Shown piece by piece: positions 14,808 through 18,250 of a stretch of DNA of 18,250 bases; the first letter of the stretch is position 1; every line of letters starts with the position of its first letter. Under the pieces are notes generated by a model. It did no database searches, had not been told where the DNA came from, and saw nothing but the letters and a program-made list of their open reading frames with translations. The stretch is from Selenomonadales bacterium (GTDB taxonomy: Bacteria > Bacillota > Clostridia > Christensenellales > QALW01): the NCBI GenBank assembly GCA_003150515.1, contig QALW01000048.1, forward strand, positions 1 through 18,250. Reading direction: 5' to 3'. A program made the position numbers and the translations under genes.

Positions 14808-14884
14808 GTACCCGTAGCTCAGCTGGATAGAGCGTCAGACTCCGACTCTGAAGGCCAGAGGTTCGAATCCTCCCGGGTACACCA
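14808..14884 (+). tRNA. tRNA-Arg (anticodon CCG)
   Basis: The seven-base acceptor stem GTACCCG / CGGGTAC is perfect. The D-arm is GCTC/GAGC, the anticodon stem TCAGA/TCTGA with loop CTCCGAC gives anticodon CCG (codon CGG), and the T-loop is TTCGAAT. Discriminator A is followed by an encoded CCA (14882-14884). The T-stem AGAGG / CCTCC has an A-C mismatch at its outer pair (49-65), where related tRNAs have A-U. A single-gene unit with its own promoter and a hairpin terminator. Confidence 0.95.
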
Positions 14885-14897
14885 AAAAATCCGCGGC

Positions 14898-14934
14898 AAA
14901 GGGAGACATTTTAGCAATAAAAGCGTCTCCCTTT
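14898..14934 (+). terminator. Terminator after tRNA-Arg
   Basis: A 10-bp stem AAAGGGAGAC / GTCTCCCTTT with a 17-base loop in which TTTT and AAAA can pair further. It starts 13 bp after the CCA end. The following T-tract (CATTATTATT) is weak. Confidence 0.6.
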
Positions 14935-15051
14935 CATTATTATTGGCCGGTATAATTAAATTGATAGAAAAGTTTTGGATATTTAATTTATGCCGGCAGG
15001 AATCCATATATCATTTCTCTATATAAATAACGGCTGCGTTTTAAATTCCAT

Positions 15052-15080
15052 TTGAATTAATTACGGATATTTTGAATATT
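15052..15080 (+). promoter_or_regulatory. Possible promoter of the FAD-Rieske gene
   Basis: TTGAAT, a 17-bp spacer and AATATT, 54 bp before the start codon, in a very AT-rich stretch where chance matches are likely. Confidence 0.3.
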
Positions 15081-15133
15081 TTTCATTTTTTGAGACATCA
15101 TATTTTTGAATGTTTTTTTGGGGAGGAACGCCC

Positions 15134-16432
15134 ATGAGCTCTTTATGGGAGCAGGAGCAGGCTTTTGAGACTTTTGAATGCTTAAAGGAAAATATAAATA
15201 CGGATATATTAATTATAGGCGGGGGCATGGCGGGGCTCTTATGCGCGTATATGCTTCATATGGCGGGAGCGGATTACGTTCTGGTTGAGGCTGAAAGAAT
15301 CTGCGGCGGGATAACCAAGAATACTACTGCGAAAATTACGTCTCAGCACGGCTTGATATATGATAAGCTTATGGGCAGATTTGGGCAGGAATTAGCCGGG
15401 CAATATTATAGAGCCAATCAGGAAGCGCTGGATATGTACAGGCGCATATGCGCGAATCTGGACTGTGATTTTGAACAGAAGGATGCGTATGTCTATTCTT
15501 TGAAAAACCGCTCTAAAATCCAAAAGGAGCTGCGGGCGCTTGAAAAGCTGGGCGCAGACGCGGAATTCTGCGCCAGAATCCCTCTTCCTTTTGAAATTGC
15601 GGGAGCCGTTAAATTTCCCGCTCAGGCGCAGTTTCATCCATTGAAATTTGCCGCTTCCATTTGCCGCGGCCTTAAAATTTATGAGAATACTACTGTGCGC
15701 GAACTGAAAGGGACGGCCGCCGTAACCGACCGCGGAGTTATTAAAGCGAAAAAGATTATAGTGGCGACGCATTTCCCTTTTTTAAATAAGCACGGGAGCT
15801 ATTTTCTAAAATTATATCAGCATCGTTCGTATGTAATCGCGCTGGAGAACGCGCCCGACGTAGGCGGCATGTATGTGGACGAGGCGGAGGAGGGAATGTC
15901 CTTCAGAAATTATAAGGATCTACTGCTTATAGGGGGAGGCGCCCATCGCACAGGCAAAAAAGGGGGAGCGTGGCAAGAGCTTAGAGATTTTGCAGGCCGG
16001 CATTATCCCAATGCGGAAGAAAAATATTTTTGGGCTACTCAGGATTGTATGACGCTGGACGGAATGCCTTATATCGGGGCCTATTCTTCAGGTACAGCCG
16101 ATTTATATGCGGTTTCAGGCTTTAATAAATGGGGCATGACTTCATCAATGGCCGCGGCGCTGCTTTTATGCGATATGGTTCAACAAAAGCGCAATCCCTA
16201 TGAAAAGCTTTTTTCTCCTTCCAGAAGCATTATGCGTCCCCAGCTGGCCGTTAACGCTTTTGAAGCGGTTGCTAATTTGCTTACTCCCTCGTCTAAACGC
16301 TGCCCGCATTTGGGATGCGCTTTGAAATGGAATGAATATGAGCATACATGGGATTGTCCCTGCCATGGCTCTCGTTTTACCGAAGAGGGCAGGCTTATTG
16401 ATAATCCGTCCACAGGCGATTTAAATAATTGA
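15134..16432 (+). CDS. FAD-dependent oxidoreductase with C-terminal Rieske [2Fe-2S] domain
   Basis: 432 residues from ATG 15134, which follows a GGGGAGG site; an upstream in-frame start at 15110 has none. The N-terminal DAO-type FAD domain shows DILIIGGGMAGLLCAYML (residues 24-41) and the acidic end VEAERICGGITKNTTAKI. The second half carries the DGMPYIGAY and AVSGFNKWGMTSSMAAA segments of the FAD C-motif. A compact Rieske domain closes the protein: Cys390-x-His392 and Cys408-x2-His411 are the cluster ligands, with Cys395 and Cys410 as the disulfide pair seen in bc1-type Rieske proteins. The closest family I know is Bacillus YhfW, whose substrate is unknown. It probably transfers electrons between an amine- or hydroxyacid-type substrate and a partner through the Fe-S cluster; that is inference. 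Confidence 0.9.
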   Translation: MSSLWEQEQAFETFECLKENINTDILIIGGGMAGLLCAYMLHMAGADYVLVEAERICGGITKNTTAKITSQHGLIYDKLMGRFGQELAGQYYRANQEALDMYRRICANLDCDFEQKDAYVYSLKNRSKIQKELRALEKLGADAEFCARIPLPFEIAGAVKFPAQAQFHPLKFAASICRGLKIYENTTVRELKGTAAVTDRGVIKAKKIIVATHFPFLNKHGSYFLKLYQHRSYVIALENAPDVGGMYVDEAEEGMSFRNYKDLLLIGGGAHRTGKKGGAWQELRDFAGRHYPNAEEKYFWATQDCMTLDGMPYIGAYSSGTADLYAVSGFNKWGMTSSMAAALLLCDMVQQKRNPYEKLFSPSRSIMRPQLAVNAFEAVANLLTPSSKRCPHLGCALKWNEYEHTWDCPCHGSRFTEEGRLIDNPSTGDLNN

Positions 16433-16445
16433 AGCGCTGATAATA

Positions 16446-16496
16446 ACGGCGTCTAAAACAGAATAAAAAAACGGAAACGCCGTAATCAAGGCGTTT
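16446..16496 (+). other. Two mutually exclusive hairpins before the 71-residue gene
   Basis: ACGGCGT (16446-16452) can pair with ACGCCGT (16477-16483), or the overlapping AAACGCC (16475-16481) can pair with GGCGTTT (16490-16496). The second form is a short terminator-like hairpin after the FAD-Rieske gene with only a three-base T end. The layout resembles a simple attenuator, but I have no further support. Confidence 0.3.
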
Positions 16497-16526
16497 ATCC
16501 GAAAAATAAAAACGGAGGTTTATATT

Positions 16527-16742
16527 ATGAACGACAAAAACGGCTTTATAATCACCAACCGCGACCGCGTATTGAGAGCGTGGCAGGCTTCTACTCAGCT
16601 TGTTCGTGAATATCAGGATTATGCGCACGAAATGGAGACTGAGGATGATAAGCTGGAAAGGCTCTTTGCCCGCATGGCCGAAAATGAAGCGGAGCATGCT
16701 TCAAAGCTGCTGGTGCTGCTTCAAAATTATGATAAAGATTAA
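16527..16742 (+). CDS. 71-residue helical protein with ferritin-like EaEH motif
   Basis: ATG start with GGAGG upstream. The sequence predicts two amphipathic helices (about residues 13-37 and 38-66) and no membrane segment. Helix 1 holds REYQDYAHE and helix 2 holds FARMAENEAEHASKLLVLL, an E-x2-H arrangement like that of rubrerythrin and other ferritin-like diiron proteins. The protein is only half the size of a four-helix bundle, so it would need to dimerise to form a metal site, as encapsulated ferritins do. No family can be named with confidence. It lies 94 bp after the FAD-Rieske gene and before another helical protein. Confidence 0.75.
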   Translation: MNDKNGFIITNRDRVLRAWQASTQLVREYQDYAHEMETEDDKLERLFARMAENEAEHASKLLVLLQNYDKD

Positions 16743-16844
16743 CTTAATCTGAAAATTAAATAAAACAGACGGCCGGGCTGGGAAGGATTAATGATTTATC
16801 GGCCTCCCGGGCAGAAATAATTACGGCTTAAAAGGAGATTTTTA

Positions 16845-17279
16845 ATGATTGAGAAGGATACCGTTAGGCTTTTGCGCGAATGCGACGCGGGCATTAAAAT
16901 GGGCTTAAAGGCTATTGACGAGGTTATGAATTATGCTGAATCAGAGGAATTGAAACGCTCTCTCGACCAATGCAGGGATAAGCACGAGCGGCTCAAGAAA
17001 GAAATAAGGGAGCTGCTGGATAAATATCAGGACGAGGGCAAGGAGCCCGGCGCCGTGGCTAAGAGCATGTCCTGGATGAAAACAGAGGTTAAGCTGGCCG
17101 TTAATCAATCGGACGGAACTATTGCCGATTTAATAACGGACGGCTGCAATATGGGGATTAAATCATTGAGCAGATATCTCAATCAGTTTAAGGCGGCGGA
17201 TGAAGAGTCCAAGGATATAACCAAGCGGCTCATTAAGCAGGAAGAAGAGCTTGCCGTCAGTATGCGCGGTTATTTATAA
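16845..17279 (+). CDS. Four-helix-bundle hypothetical protein (DUF2383-like)
   Basis: 144 residues, ATG with AAAAGGAG upstream. Entirely helical, rich in charged residues, no signal or membrane segment. Conserved-looking blocks are LLRECDAGIKMG, DKHERLKKEIRELL, KSMSWMKTEVKLAVN and ITDGCNMGIKSLSRYLNQ. I have seen closely similar proteins in many Clostridia, annotated as hypothetical or as DUF2383-type ferritin-like bundles. The regular spacing of Glu, His and Asp could form a metal site, but the exact ligands cannot be assigned. Followed by a strong terminator at 17304, so it ends the FAD-Rieske transcription unit. Confidence 0.82.
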   Translation: MIEKDTVRLLRECDAGIKMGLKAIDEVMNYAESEELKRSLDQCRDKHERLKKEIRELLDKYQDEGKEPGAVAKSMSWMKTEVKLAVNQSDGTIADLITDGCNMGIKSLSRYLNQFKAADEESKDITKRLIKQEEELAVSMRGYL

Positions 17280-17303
17280 TATTATGGCTGAGAGGCAATA
17301 TTA

Positions 17304-17336
17304 AAATCAGGGCTTGACACGGGCCCTGATTTGTTT
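17304..17336 (+). terminator. Rho-independent terminator
   Basis: 10-bp stem AAATCAGGGC / GCCCTGATTT (17304-17313 and 17323-17332) with a 9-base loop, followed by GTTTT. It closes the gene pair at 16527-17279. Confidence 0.75.
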
Positions 17337-17342
17337 TATGCT
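17314..17342 (+). promoter_or_regulatory. Possible promoter overlapping the terminator
   Basis: Consensus TTGACA (17314-17319) sits in the terminator loop, with a 17-bp spacer and TATGCT (17337-17342) after it. It could drive the GNAT gene at 17469. Confidence 0.4.
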
Positions 17343-17356
17343 TTAAATATGGAGAA

Positions 17357-17416
17357 ATGAATAAAACCGTCCAAAGCTTTGCAAAGGCCGTGGAGCGTTT
17401 TGCTAATATGAAGTAA
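17357..17416 (+). CDS. Candidate 19-residue peptide
   Basis: ATG to TAA encodes MNKTVQSFAKAVERFANMK, an amphipathic helix with hydrophobic V, F, A, V, F, A and M on one face. GGAG lies only two bases before the ATG, and the predicted transcript start would be about eight bases upstream, so translation is uncertain. It could equally be chance. Confidence 0.2.
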   Translation: MNKTVQSFAKAVERFANMK

Positions 17417-17468
17417 GGCGCGCTTGCTTTGATTTTTGTTATCCTGTTTATTAAATTGGAGTTATAGT

Positions 17469-17876
17469 GTGATTAGATATGCTGATACAGATGATTTGAA
17501 TATATTGCGGAAATATGATACGCATATTCAGACGGCCCAGCTTCAGTTAAGCATAAATGAAGGCAGGGTTCTTATTGCTGAGGAGAACGCTTCCTTTGCG
17601 GGCTGGCTGAGATATAATCTGTTTTGGGACAGCATACCTTTTATTAATATGCTTTATTTTTTGGAAAGCTATAGGAATAAGGGATGGGGAAGAGAAATTT
17701 TGCGTTTCTTTGAACAGGAAATGGTTAAAAAAGGCTATAAAAAAATATTGACTTCCACATTGTCCAGCGAACGGGCGCAGTTTTTTTACCGCAAAAACGG
17801 TTATATGGACTGCGGCTCTTTAATTTTGCCTGACGAACCGCTGGAAATTATTTTAATGAAAGAAATTATTGCATAA
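17469..17876 (+). CDS. GNAT-family N-acetyltransferase
   Basis: 135 residues from GTG 17469, chosen because GGAG lies seven bases upstream and IRYADTDDLNILRKYD is the usual GNAT N-terminus; a TTG at 17436 would add an unlikely 11 residues. Acetyl-CoA binding motif A is present as YFLESYRNKGWGREILRFFE (R-x-x-G-x-G), followed by motif B with SSERAQFFYRKNGYMDCGSL, where the FYRKNGY tyrosine is the common catalytic acid position. The protein is cytoplasmic and lacks other domains. The substrate cannot be told; small-molecule or protein amine acetylation are both possible. Confidence 0.88.
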   Translation: MIRYADTDDLNILRKYDTHIQTAQLQLSINEGRVLIAEENASFAGWLRYNLFWDSIPFINMLYFLESYRNKGWGREILRFFEQEMVKKGYKKILTSTLSSERAQFFYRKNGYMDCGSLILPDEPLEIILMKEIIA

Positions 17877-17895
17877 AATTTAAACGTTAATAGGC

Positions 17896-17950
17896 TGATA
17901 ATGCAAGCATGGCGAAATGAGCCCGTAAGAGCTCTTGATATGCGTTATTA
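17896..17950 (+). other. Structured leader before radC
   Basis: TGATAATGCA (17896-17905) can pair with TGCGTTATTA (17941-17950) with two G-U pairs. Inside, either GGC/GCC (17911-17923) or GAGC/GCTC can form a small hairpin. I do not recognise a known riboswitch class. Confidence 0.25.
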
Positions 17951-17978
17951 AATTTTTAGCCTGGGAGGAAAATCAATC

Positions 17979-18250
17979 ATGGGAGCAGGAGGAGTACACG
18001 GAGGGCACCGGGAGCGGATGAGAAGCAAATATGTGCGGGGAGGACTGGAGGTATTGGCGGATCATGAGGTGCTGGAACTGCTGTTGTATTATCCGATAAG
18101 GCGGAGGAATGTGAATCAAACGGCGCACGAGCTGCTGGGAGGAGAAGGAGTAAGGGAAATAGGCAGGCTGGGGGAGAGCGGCCTGAAGAATAAGAGTGGA
18201 ATAGGAGAAAAGACGGCGCTTTTTATGAGCCTGGCGGGAGCGGCGGCGGA
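17979..18250 (+). CDS. radC: RadC/UPF0758 family protein, 3' partial
   Basis: The ATG follows GGGAGGAA, and the frame stays open to the window end (90 codons). The start reads GGHRERMRSKYVRGGLEVLADHEVLELLLYYPI then RRNVNQTAHELL, the N-terminal helix-hairpin-helix-like domain of RadC-type proteins. The metalloprotease-like JAB/MPN domain expected downstream lies outside the window. Despite the name, a DNA-repair role has been disputed, and these proteins are often linked to mobile or competence genes. Glycine is mostly GGA and arginine only AGG/CGG/AGA, unlike the GGC- and CGC-using housekeeping genes in this window, which may indicate a different history. Confidence 0.85.
   Translation, partial: MGAGGVHGGHRERMRSKYVRGGLEVLADHEVLELLLYYPIRRRNVNQTAHELLGGEGVREIGRLGESGLKNKSGIGEKTALFMSLAGAAA

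Noticed and set aside
14819..15007. Minus-strand 62-codon frame ending in TREDSNLWPSESESDALSS
   Set aside because: It is antisense to tRNA-Arg; this C-terminus is the well-known false protein translated from the reverse strand of tRNA genes.
1..18250. CRISPR array, insertion sequence, integrase or prophage genes
   Set aside because: No regularly spaced direct repeats and no transposase, integrase or phage-type protein were found in any frame.

Overview
The window reads as a chromosomal segment of a Bacillota bacterium, most likely an anaerobic member of the Clostridia. The evidence is the gene content and order: mini-RNase III, a TrmH-family 23S rRNA methyltransferase and the early-sporulation sigma factor SigH in a row; hslV-hslU-codY (the clpQ-clpY-codY order of Bacillus); an Fe-S type PurF with a propeptide; and GGAGG-type ribosome binding sites throughout. 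The exact species cannot be told from the sequence.

Positions 1-4447 are the accessory part and are AT-richer than the rest. A large secreted-type protein, cut at its 5' end by the window, carries a DNRLRE tail, a ricin-B lectin domain, a BIG2 Ig-like domain and an unrecognised C-terminal region. Three intact small genes and one broken one follow, each for a single-pass membrane protein. The first and last are recent, mosaic duplicates, and the third is interrupted by an in-frame TGA. The layout resembles a polymorphic toxin followed by an array of immunity proteins, but that role is inferred. A 620-bp gap with a weak small ORF and a foldback element ends this region.

Positions 4362-8342 hold rhaB (rhamnulokinase) behind a near-consensus promoter, overlapping mrnC and then rlmB, followed by sigH and its terminators. 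On the minus strand lie a 33-residue Asn/Gln/Lys-rich small gene (8160-8261) and a tRNA-dihydrouridine synthase (8444-9385).

Positions 9500-12287 hold hslV, hslU and codY, with a 13/15 match to the CodY operator upstream, which suggests feedback by the operon's own last product. Between codY and the convergent purF sits the most striking structure of the window: a 154-bp nested palindrome that can fold as a cloverleaf with a ~34-bp closing stem and three near-perfect hairpins.

Positions 12446-14884 hold purC-purF (minus strand) with a strong promoter. Two PurBox-like sites lie 11 bp apart and about 70-95 bp upstream of the predicted start. A divergent tRNA-Arg(CCG) gene follows. Positions 15134-18250 hold a DAO-type FAD oxidoreductase with a C-terminal Rieske domain, two small helical proteins of ferritin-like character, a GNAT acetyltransferase, and the start of a RadC/UPF0758 gene cut by the window end.
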